Shown: positions 51,168 to 59,286, numbered from the stretch's first letter. The stretch: DNA of 64,000 bases from Qipengyuania vulgaris (GCA_000756795.1 CCSI01000002.1:62001-126000); one strand, 5' to 3'. Numbers and translations are program-made. The notes: generated by a model from the letters alone, not told the origin.

Positions 51168-51767
51168 TCAGCCTTCGCTATCGTCCTCGGCCACGACTTC
51201 TGGTTCTTCGACCGGTCCCACGGTGGGCAGATCTTCCTCACCCGGCGCAGGAGCATCGCGTTCCTTCTCGAGCCGCTCCATATATTCGCGCTCGATCATC
51301 TCGACTTCGGCCTGCGTGCGTTCGGCATCGGCATCGATTGTCGAAAGGCGTTCGGCGCGCTGGGCGGCAATCACCTCGCCGAAGCGGACAGAGGAGTCGT
51401 TTTCCTTGTCGGCATAGGCCGCATCGATCATCTGCTGCGTGCAGCCGGTAAAGCCGCCAGCGCCCACAGGCGAGCAAGACATGATGCCGGACCTGCCGAC
51501 CGTCTCGAGGCGCTCGACCCGGTTGACCCACGCTTCGGCCTTCGGGCCGTCGGTGAAGCGCAGGCTTTCGGGGATGCGATAGCGCTCGCTCTCGGCCTGA
51601 CGGGCACAGACGACGATGGTACCATCGTCGCTGGCGGGGCATTCGTCGTCGCCATAGACGATGACCATGTTGTAGCTTTCATCGCCCGTATCGACGGGAG
51701 TCTGGGCCATGGCCGGTGCAGCGAGACCGGCTGAAAGGGCGGCGAGAGCGTATAGGGACTTGGTCAT
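51168..51767 (-). CDS. secreted hypothetical protein with acidic C-terminal tail
   Basis: A 199-residue protein with a clear signal peptide (MTKSLYALAALSAGLAAPAM then AQ). The mature N-terminal half has YNMVIVYGDDECPASDDGTI, VVCARQAESERYRIPESLRF and GIMSCSPVGAGGFTGCTQQM, i.e. four cysteines that could form two disulfides. The C-terminal third is a charged helix (IDADAERTQAEVEMIEREYM) and a Pro/Glu tail. I recall sphingomonad proteins of this type annotated only as hypothetical; function unknown. ATG at 51765-51767 is chosen for the signal peptide. wecB follows on the same strand after 40 bases. Confidence 0.72.
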   Translation of the reverse strand: MTKSLYALAALSAGLAAPAMAQTPVDTGDESYNMVIVYGDDECPASDDGTIVVCARQAESERYRIPESLRFTDGPKAEAWVNRVERLETVGRSGIMSCSPVGAGGFTGCTQQMIDAAYADKENDSSVRFGEVIAAQRAERLSTIDADAERTQAEVEMIEREYMERLEKERDAPAPGEEDLPTVGPVEEPEVVAEDDSEG

Positions 51768-51857
51768 CTTGGGCCTCTTGCGAGCGGGACATTCGCACAT
51801 TGGCGCTATCCCGCGTGAACTATCGATGAAGCGAGCGAGAGCGGGTGTCCGTTCCCG

Positions 51858-52385
51858 TCAGATACGTTCGGAAATCTTGATGGCAGCCTTGCAGCCCAAC
51901 CGGATTAGGCCCGACAGCACCGGATAAGCGGGCGCGCGCTCGGCCCCGGCGGCCAGCGCGGCATCGCGGTGTTCGCGCTCGTCCTCGCGGAATTCCTCGA
52001 TCATCGCGGCGAGTTCGGGATCCTCGTTGGTCGCTTCGAGCTCGTCGAGTTGCTGCGAATAATGGAGGTCGATTTCTGTTTCGACTGCAGCGGTGCAGGC
52101 CATGGCGGCCTCCGGCCCGAGGAGCGCGGTGGCGGCCCCCAGAGCGAAGCCCGCCTTGTCCCAGAAAGGCTGGAGCGCGGTTGGTCGCACACCGCGCCGT
52201 GCCATCAGCGCATCGAACTTGGCGCGGTGGCCTGCTTCCTGCTCGGCCATGCCGGCGATTTCCGCAGAGTCGGGCGCGCGGTCGCCCATGACGGCAAGCT
52301 GCCCGGCATAAATGCGGGTCGCACCGAATTCGCCCGCCTGGTCTACACGAATCATGCGCGCGATATGGTCGGGTGTCTTGCTCAT
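51858..52385 (-). CDS. coq7: Coq7-type ubiquinone biosynthesis hydroxylase (5-demethoxyubiquinol hydroxylase)
   Basis: Di-iron carboxylate protein acting in the last hydroxylation of ubiquinone, the quinone used by the bc1 complex; 175 residues. The two ferritin-like half-sites are visible: RVDQAGEFGATRIYAGQLAV with EIAGMAEQEAGHRAKFDALM (E-x2-H), and AAVETEIDLHYSQQLDELEA with MIEEFREDEREHRDAALAAG (E-x2-H). A C-terminal amphipathic end ALSGLIR-like segment may bind the membrane. The start ATG at 52383-52385 overlaps the dsbB stop. Confidence 0.93.
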   Translation of the reverse strand: MSKTPDHIARMIRVDQAGEFGATRIYAGQLAVMGDRAPDSAEIAGMAEQEAGHRAKFDALMARRGVRPTALQPFWDKAGFALGAATALLGPEAAMACTAAVETEIDLHYSQQLDELEATNEDPELAAMIEEFREDEREHRDAALAAGAERAPAYPVLSGLIRLGCKAAIKISERI

Positions 52386-52864
52386 GCTTTCGCATCCTTC
52401 CTCAGCAGGTTGAAGACGAACAGGCTGGCCGCTGCCGAAATCAGGAAGTTGAAACCTGCAAGGCTGACGCCGAGCAGCGCCCATGCCGGCTCGTCGCAGC
52501 GCACCAGCGGGGCGTTCATGATGACGTCGAGCGCGCTTTCGCCCGAGCCTGTCTGCGGGATGGCCGCGCAGGAAGTGATGCCTTCCCACCAGCCATATTC
52601 GACGCCCGCATGGAACAGGCCGATGAGGCCCGAGGTCAGGATACCGCCGGCGGCCAGCGCGACCCACAGGCGCTTGGGCGGCGCGAAGAAGGACACCAGC
52701 ACCAGCGCAACAGCTGCAAAATGCGGCCAGCGTTGCCACCAGCACATTTCGCACGGGTAGAGGCCGAAGCCATATTGCGAGATATAGGCGCCCGCCAGCA
52801 GGAGCGCGGGCACGGCGAGCGCGGTGCGCTGGGCCAGCTTCAGGTTCGGGCTATCCGTGTTCAC
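52382..52864 (-). CDS. dsbB: DsbB-family disulfide bond formation protein
   Basis: A four-helix inner-membrane protein of 160 residues that reoxidises DsbA-type proteins using ubiquinone. Cys pair C38/C41 (CEMC, followed by WWQRWPH) is in the first periplasmic loop, and the second pair C99 and C123 is in the second loop. Both match DsbB, though this is the shorter alphaproteobacterial form. The start is GTG at 52862-52864. It overlaps coq7 by four bases, joining a quinone-using enzyme to a quinone-making one. Several secreted cysteine-rich proteins in this window would be its indirect substrates. Confidence 0.9.
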   Translation of the reverse strand: MNTDSPNLKLAQRTALAVPALLLAGAYISQYGFGLYPCEMCWWQRWPHFAAVALVLVSFFAPPKRLWVALAAGGILTSGLIGLFHAGVEYGWWEGITSCAAIPQTGSGESALDVIMNAPLVRCDEPAWALLGVSLAGFNFLISAAASLFVFNLLRKDAKA

Positions 52865-52880
52865 GCTTCAGGCGCTAGCC

Positions 52881-54221
52881 TTACTTCGAACGGCTGGCAA
52901 CGGCCCTCGGCGTGGTACGACGCAAGGTCTCGAGCGCATAGTGCAGCTGGAAATCCTCGATGCCCTGTTCCTCGAGCTGTTCGGCAGTCTGCTGGAAGCG
53001 CGGATCGTCACGGTCGTCCCGCTCCAGATCCTCGTCCTTGATGCCGAGGTCGTTGATGAGATGACCACGCAAATCGCTCTCGCGCATGGTGAACTTGGCG
53101 CGTGCAGCGAGGTCGGGGTCGGACAGCTGAGGCACCATGATATCGGGCTTGATGCCGCCTTCCTGCACCGAATGGCCCGAGGGCGTGTAGTAACGCGCGG
53201 TGGTCAGCTTCAGCGCAGCATTGCGGCCCAGCGGCAGGAGCGACTGCACGCTGCCCTTGCCGAAGCTGCGGTCGCCCATGATGACGGCACGGCGGTGGTC
53301 CTGCAGCGCACCCGCGACGATTTCGCTGGCCGAAGCCGAGCCTGCGTCGATGAGCACGATGATGGGCAGACCTTCGGCCATATCGCCGCGCCACACGGTT
53401 TCGGCATCGTAGGAAATCGATTCGCCGCGCGCACGTCCGCGCTGCGAGACGATCTGCCCCTTGGTCAGGAAGAGGTCGGAGAGGGCGACGGCTTCGTCGA
53501 GCGAGCCGCCCGGATTGCTGCGCAGGTCGAGCACGAGGCCGTTCATGCGGCCCGTCGCCTCGGTCTGGAGCGCTTTCCACGCGGCAAAGACATCCGCCCC
53601 GACATCCCGCGAGAACTCGTTGACCATGATGTGGCCGATATTGCCGTCCTGCAGTTCCCAGGTCACCGGCTCGAGTTCGATTACGCCGCGGGTAACGTCG
53701 ACATCGAAAGGCTCGCTGCGGCCCGGGCGGAAAATGCGGACATTGATCGAAGTGCCGGCCGGACCGCGCATTTGCGCAACGGCCTCGTCGAGTTCCAGCC
53801 CGACGATCAGGTCGCCATTGATGTGGGTGATGAAGTCGCCCGCCTTGATGCCCGCCTTGTCGGCCGGACTGCCGCGGAAGGGCGAAATGACCTTCACTGC
53901 GCCGTCTTCGCCGACGACCGACAGGCCGAGGCCCGAGTAATTGCCCTCGATCATGGTTTCGAGGCGCTGGAGATCGCTGCCGTCGAGATAGGCCGAATGC
54001 GGATCGAGCGCTGCCAGCATACCGTCGATAGCGCCATTGATTAGCACCTCGTCCTCGACCGGCTCTACGTAGCTCGCCTTTACCCGTTGATATACCGCGA
54101 AAAGTTTGGAGAATTCGGGGCCTGCATTGGCTTCGACCTGCGCAAGGCCGGCGGTGGTGGCGGGCACCAGCGCGACTGCAGTGACGAGGGCTGCCGAGCG
54201 AAGGAAGGCGGCAAGTTTCAT
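52881..54221 (-). CDS. ctpA: S41 carboxyl-terminal processing peptidase
   Basis: A periplasmic serine protease of 446 residues. The signal sequence (LRSAALVTAVALVPATTAGL) comes first. A cap/helical region with DPHSAYLDGSDLQRLETMIE precedes a PDZ domain (about 85-165; FRGSPADKAGIKAGDFITHI). The S41 core carries the catalytic serine in DAGSASASEIVAGALQDHRR and lysine in RSFGKGSVQSLLPLG. Preferred start is the ATG at 54219-54221; a GTG three codons upstream is possible. It follows envC on the same strand by 120 bases; linkage of ctpA with envC fits a role in cell-wall hydrolase control. Confidence 0.95.
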   Translation of the reverse strand: MKLAAFLRSAALVTAVALVPATTAGLAQVEANAGPEFSKLFAVYQRVKASYVEPVEDEVLINGAIDGMLAALDPHSAYLDGSDLQRLETMIEGNYSGLGLSVVGEDGAVKVISPFRGSPADKAGIKAGDFITHINGDLIVGLELDEAVAQMRGPAGTSINVRIFRPGRSEPFDVDVTRGVIELEPVTWELQDGNIGHIMVNEFSRDVGADVFAAWKALQTEATGRMNGLVLDLRSNPGGSLDEAVALSDLFLTKGQIVSQRGRARGESISYDAETVWRGDMAEGLPIIVLIDAGSASASEIVAGALQDHRRAVIMGDRSFGKGSVQSLLPLGRNAALKLTTARYYTPSGHSVQEGGIKPDIMVPQLSDPDLAARAKFTMRESDLRGHLINDLGIKDEDLERDDRDDPRFQQTAEQLEEQGIEDFQLHYALETLRRTTPRAVASRSK

Positions 54222-54341
54222 ATCAGGCACAACTCCGAAGTCTGTGACGGCAGTCTATATCGCATTGCCGGTGAATGAAAGATGAGCCGGAATGTGCCGC
54301 ATATGCGAGGAAATTTCTGCAAAGAGCGGATTCCTACGCGC

Positions 54342-55565
54342 TCAGCGTAGCTGGTCGAGCGGATTGACCGGCGTGCCCCCGCGCCTGAGTTCGAGGCCGA
54401 TGGCTGGCTCACCGCTGGCGGCAAGGCCGAGAGGCGAGCCGGCGGTAAGGTCCTGCCCGGTGGTGACGGCAAGGCTCCTGAGGCCCGTCACAAGGCTGGT
54501 CCATTCGCCCGAATGTTCGAGGATGACGATGCGTCCGTAACCTTCGTACTCACCGGCAAAAGCGACGCGTCCGGCGGAAGGGGCGACGATTTGTGCTTGG
54601 GGGCGCGCGCTGATGGTGATGCCCGAACTGCGTCCGCCCGAACTTGTGGCCTCGCCAAAGCCTGCCGTCACGCGGCCGACGACGGGAAGAATATAGCTCT
54701 CCAGGCTGCTCTGCGCCGACTCACTGCTGGAGTTGCGCAATGGCAAGGCCGCCGCTCCCGGCTGCGAAGGACGGGCAATCGGGCCGTCGAGAGCAGCGAG
54801 ACGCTGGCGGATGGTGGCGGACTGTTCGAGCCTGCCGACCAGCGCGTCGAGGTCGCGGGTCTGCTCGGCGAGTTCCATCGCGCGCTCCGCCTCGCGATTC
54901 GCGCCGCCTGACGCCTGCTCAGCCAACACGCGCTGCTCTTCGGCGAGAGCGACCATGTTGCGGCGGCGCTCGACCAGCAATTGTTCGGCCTCGCGGCGGG
55001 CGGCGACGAACTGGCGGCGTTCGGCCTCGAGCGATTCCGCCCGCTCCAGGTCTCCACGCAGGGAGGCGGTTCGCTGGCGCACGATAGGTATGGCGCTGCC
55101 GAGAACCGCGCGAGTGTGGACGACGTCGCGCAAGCTGCCGGGCTGGAGTGCTGCCAGCGCGAGCGGGCGCCGCGCCATCGTTTCGAGCGCACCGGTGAGG
55201 CGGGCAAGCGGCTCGCGGCGGCGTGCAAGGTCGCGTGAAAGGCTGCGGCGTTCGCGCTCGACCAGCGCAAGTGCGGCCTCGGCGGCGGAGACGTTGGCCT
55301 CTGCCTGCTGGACGCGTGCCGCCAAAGCAGCAGCATCGGCGATTGCCTTGGCGGACGCTTCCTCGGCGGCCTCAACCTGTGCTTCCAGCTGTTCGGCACG
55401 GCGACGGGCGTTGCGCTGTTGCTGGCGGGCGATGGCAAGCGCCTCGCGTGCTTCGGCAGCGCTTTCGGTGGTTGATGCAATTTGCGCAGTAAGCGGGCCA
55501 AAACCTTGGGTCCCCACGATAATCGCGAGGATGACGGCAACAAGGCTGGCGGCGGCGCGGTTCAT
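54342..55565 (-). CDS. envC: EnvC-like murein hydrolase activator (degenerate LytM domain)
   Basis: A 407-residue periplasmic protein. The N-terminal signal/anchor (ASLVAVILAIIVGTQGFGPL) precedes two coiled-coil stretches (about 30-115 and 160-260, rich in Ala, Glu, Arg; EAREALAIARQQQRNARRRA). The C-terminal LytM/M23 domain is recognised by GRVTAGFGEATSSGGRSSGI, APSAGRVAFAGEYEGYGRIV and LEHSGEWTSLVTGLRSLAVT. The zinc-ligand HxGxD and HxH motifs of active M23 enzymes are absent, so it should activate amidases rather than cut peptidoglycan, as EnvC does at division. It sits between rlmH and ctpA. Confidence 0.92.
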   Translation of the reverse strand: MNRAAASLVAVILAIIVGTQGFGPLTAQIASTTESAAEAREALAIARQQQRNARRRAEQLEAQVEAAEEASAKAIADAAALAARVQQAEANVSAAEAALALVERERRSLSRDLARRREPLARLTGALETMARRPLALAALQPGSLRDVVHTRAVLGSAIPIVRQRTASLRGDLERAESLEAERRQFVAARREAEQLLVERRRNMVALAEEQRVLAEQASGGANREAERAMELAEQTRDLDALVGRLEQSATIRQRLAALDGPIARPSQPGAAALPLRNSSSESAQSSLESYILPVVGRVTAGFGEATSSGGRSSGITISARPQAQIVAPSAGRVAFAGEYEGYGRIVILEHSGEWTSLVTGLRSLAVTTGQDLTAGSPLGLAASGEPAIGLELRRGGTPVNPLDQLR

Positions 55566-55598
55566 GACGTCAGGCTTTCCTCGGCGTCTGATGCCCGA

Positions 55599-56021
55599 TT
55601 ATCCGCTGCGATGGTAGGGGTGACCGACAATGATCGTCGTCGCGCGGTAAAGCTGCTCTGCCAGCATGGCGCGGGCCAGCAGGTGCGGCCAGGTCGCCTT
55701 GCCGAAAGCGAGGAGCAGGTCGGCATCGCGCCGCTCCTCTTCGGAGTGCCCGTCGGCAGCGCCCAGCACGAAACGGCACTCGCGCATGCCGTCGTCGCGC
55801 CAGCGTTCGAGCGTTTCAGCCAGCTTCTCGGAGGAGATATCCTTCCCGCGCTCGTCGAGCAGCACGGTCTTGCAGGGTGTCTGCGGTTCTGGGATGCGCC
55901 CGCCAGTCTCGGGCAATTCGGTGAATTTCGCCGGCCACGTCAGCCGCTTCTCGTACCGCGCCACGAGGTCGGCCTCGGGTGAGCGTGCGATTTTCCCTCG
56001 CGCGATAACATGGAGAAGCAT
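55599..56021 (-). CDS. rlmH: 23S rRNA (pseudouridine1915-N3)-methyltransferase
   Basis: A SPOUT-fold methyltransferase acting on helix 69 of assembled 70S ribosomes; 140 residues, slightly shorter than the E. coli 155. RFVLGAADGHSEEERRDADL is the SAM-binding knot segment, with LAFGKATWPHLLARAMLAEQ and the family-ending YRATTIIVGHPYHRSG. LLDERGKDISSEKLAETLER is the other conserved block. It belongs to the common nadD-rsfS-rlmH-envC-ctpA order, but here a 234-base insertion of hairpin repeats separates it from rsfS. Confidence 0.96.
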   Translation of the reverse strand: MLLHVIARGKIARSPEADLVARYEKRLTWPAKFTELPETGGRIPEPQTPCKTVLLDERGKDISSEKLAETLERWRDDGMRECRFVLGAADGHSEEERRDADLLLAFGKATWPHLLARAMLAEQLYRATTIIVGHPYHRSG

Positions 56022-56053
56022 GCTTTGTGTCTACCCGGATGTTTTTGTGTTTC

Positions 56054-56246
56054 GAACCCGCCTCCGCGGGTTCGTCCTCGGGGCTATTCCTCCGCTTCGC
56101 TACGGGCCCCTGCGGTCGGCCGGTCGGCCTCTGACTGCCGTGACCAAGAACCGGGCCGGCGGAGGCCCGGCAAGGGCGACTGCCCGTCCGCAGCGTGTGC
56201 AGTTTGCTGCACGTCTAGCGAGGACGAGCCCGCGGAGGCGGGCTCG
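56054..56246. repeat. covarying hairpin repeats, units C1 and C2 head to head
   Basis: Two units in opposite orientation fill the rsfS-rlmH gap. C2 (plus, 56144-56246): H0 CCGGGCCGGCGGAGGCCCGG (56151-56170), H1 GGGC-GACT-GCCC (56174-56185), H2 GTGCAG-TTTG-CTGCAC (56197-56212), H3 GAGCCCGC-GGAG-GCGGGCTC (56226-56245). C1 (minus, about 56054-56135): H3 GAACCCGC-GGAG-GCGGGTTC (56054-56073) and H1 GGCC-GACC-GGCC (56118-56129); its H2 is imperfect and H0 is missing. H3 of C1 and C2 differ at complementary positions. If transcribed, they lie 5' of rlmH or 3' of rsfS. Confidence 0.8.
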
Positions 56247-56255
56247 AAAAACGAA

Positions 56256-56675
56256 CTAAGCCGTTCCTGCCACGGGCGGCGCGTCTCCGAACGCCCACAT
56301 GCGTTCCAGATTGTAGAAGCTGCGCACTTCGGGGCGGAACAGGTGGACCACGATGTCGCCCGCGTCGAGCAGCACCCAGTCGGCCGCCGGAAGCCCTTCG
56401 AGCTTCACCGGGCCATAGCCGTTCTGCTTCAGCTTTTCGGCGAGCTTCTGCGCAATCGAGGCAACCTGGCGCGTCGAACGGCCCGAGGCGATTACCATGT
56501 AATCGGCGATCGAGCTCTTGCCTTCGAGATCGATAGTCACGACCTCCTGCGCCTGATCGTCGTCGAGCTGCTTCAGCACGAAGTCGAGCAGTTCCTTCTT
56601 GTCGGCATCAGTCATGCGAATGACCTTCGCCGTTTTCGTCCCGGAGACAGCCGGATCTGTATGCGCCTGAGTCAT
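56256..56675 (-). CDS. rsfS: ribosome silencing factor RsfS
   Basis: Binds ribosomal protein uL14 and blocks subunit joining on nutrient limitation; 139 residues. The core is LLDFVLKQLDDDQAQEVVTI, SIADYMVIASGRSTRQVASI, NGYGPVKLEGLPAADWVLLD and DIVVHLFRPEVRSFYNLERM, the last being the most conserved. The first 20 residues (MTQAHTDPAVSGTKTAKVIR) precede a second Met (M21) that may be the true start. nadD lies upstream on the same strand, 72 bases away. Confidence 0.95.
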   Translation of the reverse strand: MTQAHTDPAVSGTKTAKVIRMTDADKKELLDFVLKQLDDDQAQEVVTIDLEGKSSIADYMVIASGRSTRQVASIAQKLAEKLKQNGYGPVKLEGLPAADWVLLDAGDIVVHLFRPEVRSFYNLERMWAFGDAPPVAGTA

Positions 56676-56747
56676 AGGCGTTTATCGTACTCCTGAGTTG
56701 GTATGCCCTCGAGATAGGGTGCGTCATGGAAAGAACAACGCGATTCC

Positions 56748-57410
56748 TCACGTGGTCGTTTCCTCCCTTGCGGGAATCAGACGGTGCGTAACCTGGTCTC
56801 GCGGGGAAAAACCGGCGTGGCGTGATGCCCAGTCGGGGTCGGCGCGGCGGATGGCCGTGGCCGAACGCGGGTCGGGATCGAAACGCAATGTCACCAGTGC
56901 CGGTGCGCTCCATTCGCCCCCATTTCGAAAGCTGGACAAAGGCAGCTGGAAGCGCCTCAGCCAGGCCATCGCGGGGCTTGCGACAGCATCGGCATCATAG
57001 CCGGGCCGTGCGATGACTGCAATCGGCATCGCTCGCGCTATCCCACGCCAATCCTTCCACCGGTGGAACTGGGCGAGATTGTCCGAACCCATCAGCCACA
57101 CGAATTCGCGCTTGGGATAGCGGCGCTGGAGCGCGGCCAGCGTGTCGACGGTGAAGCGGGTCCCAAGCTCGCGCTCGATGGCGGAAACCCGGATTCTCGC
57201 GCGTTTCGCCTGCTGCGTGGCAGAGGTCACGCGAGCCGCGAGCGGTGCCATGCCCTTCTTCGGCTTGAGCGGATTTCCGGGCGAGACGAGCCACCAGACC
57301 TCGTCGAGGCCGAGCGCCTCGAGCGCGAAGAGCGAAATACGGCGATGCCCGCCATGCGCCGGATTGAAGCTGCCCCCGAGCAGGCCGATGCGTGTGCTGC
57401 CCATTGCCAT
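56748..57410 (-). CDS. nadD: nicotinate-nucleotide adenylyltransferase
   Basis: Makes deamido-NAD from nicotinate mononucleotide and ATP; 220 residues. The nucleotidyltransferase signature is IGLLGGSFNPAHGGHRRISL (GSFNPxHxGH at residues about 14-23). WWLVSPGNPLKPKK, FVWLMGSDNLAQFHRWKDW and AVIARPGYDADAV mark the substrate pocket; the C-terminal ISxTxIR motif of the family appears as RSATAIRRADPDWASRHAGF, leading to the terminal RDQVTHRLIPA. The first Met (57410) and the third residue Met (57404) are both possible starts. Confidence 0.92.
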   Translation of the reverse strand: MAMGSTRIGLLGGSFNPAHGGHRRISLFALEALGLDEVWWLVSPGNPLKPKKGMAPLAARVTSATQQAKRARIRVSAIERELGTRFTVDTLAALQRRYPKREFVWLMGSDNLAQFHRWKDWRGIARAMPIAVIARPGYDADAVASPAMAWLRRFQLPLSSFRNGGEWSAPALVTLRFDPDPRSATAIRRADPDWASRHAGFSPRDQVTHRLIPAREETTT

Positions 57411-57492
57411 GCCAATCAGCGGTTTCCGGCTCGTTCCATGTCTCGCGCCCTAGCAGTCACGCAAGTCCTTGTCAGCGCATGTGAACGTTCTC

Positions 57493-57635
57493 GATTCGCT
57501 GGAATATGGTTAACCCCTTTGAAACTTTTTAATCGCGGCATTTTTCGAAAATTTTGCAGTGATGAAACGCTTCACCGCATCGAGAACTCAACTCGTGGAT
57601 TCCATAGGAACCGGGATTCGATTTTATTAGGATTC
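57493..57635. promoter_or_regulatory. cluster of four GANTC sites upstream of the M23-bactofilin genes
   Basis: GATTC occurs at 57493-57497, 57598-57602, 57615-57619 and 57631-57635, within the 272-base gap 57411-57682. GANTC is the CcrM methylation target in alphaproteobacteria and a site read by GcrA. At this base composition about one site per 300 bases would be expected. The gap is otherwise AT-rich around 57505-57565, consistent with a promoter for the downstream gene. Confidence 0.5.
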
Positions 57636-57682
57636 TCACATACGACAGTCTCCAGGGATAAAAGACCAAGGGACGGGTCGTT

Positions 57683-58843
57683 TTGGACAACGCAACTTCA
57701 ACCGAAGGCTGGGCAAGCCGTATCAACAGCTGGTTTCCGGACCGTGAGTTTTTCATGCGTTCGGAAGGCCAGGTTCGATTCATCACCATTTCGTCACGCG
57801 TGCAAAAGGCTGCTGCAGCCACTGCCGTTGGCGTCGCTGTGGTATGGGCCGCATCGCTGGGCGTGGCCGGCTGGGCGCAGTATAGCGCCAGCGCCGACCG
57901 TGACAGCCTGCTGAGCCGTGAGGCGAAGGTTGCTACTTCGGAAGAACGTCTCGCCGCTTACGGCGACAACCTCGAGGCGGTCAGCACCGACCTCGACCGC
58001 CGCATGGAATTCATCGAAGGCGTTGCCGAACTGCTGCCGGCCGACATGAAGGTCGACACGAAGATCAGCGATTCCTCGTCCGAAGCTGCCGCCACCGTCC
58101 AGAAAGTCAGCGCCGCCTTCCCGCAGGCCGCCGAACTCGCCCGCATTGAAGCCCGCCAGCTGGCGGTCGTCGAAGGTCTAACCCGCTATGCCGACTGGCG
58201 TGCCAGCCGCGCAGCCTCGGCACTCAAGAAGCTCGAACTGAACCCCGACGCCGTGATTCGCCGCAGCGAACGCCAGGCGATGGGTGGTCCGCTCGAAGGT
58301 CTTGCCACCGATGCCAAGGGCAATATCGACCCGCGCTTCGAACGCCTTGGCCTTTCGATGGCGCGCATGTCGGCACTCGAAGAAGCGCTTCAGGGCGTTC
58401 CCCAGTTCGCTCCGGCACGCCGCGACATGATTTCCTCGGGCTTCGGCTATCGCCGTGACCCGTTCAACCGCCGCGCTGCCATGCACAAGGGCCTCGACTT
58501 CCGCGGTGCGACCGGCACGCCGATCTACGCCGCCGCCAAGGGCCGCGTCAGCTTCGTCGGCTGGAAGGGCGGCTACGGCAAGACCGTGGAAATCACCCAC
58601 GGTAACGGCCTGATGACCCGCTACGCCCACCTTTCGCGCTTCGACGCCAAGGTCGGTGACCGTGTCGGCGCCGGCGAAACCATCGCCAAGATGGGCAGCA
58701 CCGGCCGTTCCACCGGCCCGCACCTCCATTTCGAGGTCCGCATCAACGGCCGCGCCGTCAACCCCCGCACCTTCCTGGAGACAGCCCCCAATGTTCTCGA
58801 AGAAATCCGCCGAGCCCCAGAGCTCGCCCACGCCTCCCACTAA
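57683..58843 (+). CDS. M23 family peptidoglycan endopeptidase, membrane-anchored
   Basis: A 386-residue zinc endopeptidase starting at TTG (57683-57685), giving MDNATSTEGWASRINSWFPD; GGGACGGG lies upstream. A transmembrane helix (about 52-70, AAAATAVGVAVVWAASLGVA) anchors it with the bulk in the periplasm. A coiled-coil region (about 75-200) follows. The C-terminal LytM domain (about 250-370) has complete zinc ligands: RDPFNRRAAMHKGLDFRGAT (HxGxD type) and STGRSTGPHLHFEVRINGRA (HxH). It overlaps the bactofilin gene by 53 bases, so the two are co-translated. This fits a cell-shape module of cross-link hydrolase plus bactofilin scaffold. Confidence 0.93.
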   Translation: MDNATSTEGWASRINSWFPDREFFMRSEGQVRFITISSRVQKAAAATAVGVAVVWAASLGVAGWAQYSASADRDSLLSREAKVATSEERLAAYGDNLEAVSTDLDRRMEFIEGVAELLPADMKVDTKISDSSSEAAATVQKVSAAFPQAAELARIEARQLAVVEGLTRYADWRASRAASALKKLELNPDAVIRRSERQAMGGPLEGLATDAKGNIDPRFERLGLSMARMSALEEALQGVPQFAPARRDMISSGFGYRRDPFNRRAAMHKGLDFRGATGTPIYAAAKGRVSFVGWKGGYGKTVEITHGNGLMTRYAHLSRFDAKVGDRVGAGETIAKMGSTGRSTGPHLHFEVRINGRAVNPRTFLETAPNVLEEIRRAPELAHASH

Positions 58844-59255
58844 TCCAGGACGCAGCGCCCCCATGGCTTCCAAGAATAGCAGCACTTTCTCCGTTCTCGG
58901 CTCGGACCTCGCCATCAAAGGCGACATCAAGGCCTCTGCCGACCTTCACATCGACGGCAATATCGAAGGCGACATCGCCTGCACTAGCCTCGTCCAGGGC
59001 GAGACCAGCAAGGTCACCGGCGCCGTCGAAGCTGAAAGCGCACGCCTGGCCGGCACGGTCGAAGGCTCGATTACCGCTCGCGAGCTGGTCATCCTCAAGA
59101 CCGCCAAGATTACCGGCGATGTCTTCTATGATGCGCTGACGATCGAGCAGGGCGCGCAGGTCGAAGGCCGCTTTGCCCACCGCGACCCGAAGAAGAGCGC
59201 TGCAGCCGCTGCCCCCAAGGCAGACAGCAAGCCCGAGCTCCAGCTCGCGAACTAA
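58791..59255 (+). CDS. bactofilin (polymer-forming cytoskeletal protein)
   Basis: A 154-residue bactofilin. After a proline-rich, unstructured N-terminus (MFSKKSAEPQSSPTPPTNPG) comes the beta-helical DUF583 core (about 32-130): STFSVLGSDLAIKGDIKASA, DLHIDGNIEGDIACTSLVQG, ARLAGTVEGSITARELVILK and TAKITGDVFYDALTIEQGAQ, with regular six-residue turns. An Ala/Lys/Pro tail ends it. The ATG at 58791 lies inside the M23 gene, with GGAG upstream; a second ATG at 58863 would skip the proline-rich segment. Bactofilins form membrane-associated filaments that place wall enzymes. Confidence 0.94.
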   Translation: MFSKKSAEPQSSPTPPTNPGRSAPMASKNSSTFSVLGSDLAIKGDIKASADLHIDGNIEGDIACTSLVQGETSKVTGAVEAESARLAGTVEGSITARELVILKTAKITGDVFYDALTIEQGAQVEGRFAHRDPKKSAAAAAPKADSKPELQLAN

Positions 59256-59286
59256 GCTTACGAAATTCTCCAGCTAGGAGAGGATT

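Noticed and set aside
57525-57550. A CtrA box around TTAACCCCTTTGAAA upstream of the M23 gene
   Set aside because: Only the TTAA half matches; the second half after seven bases is GAAA, too far from consensus.
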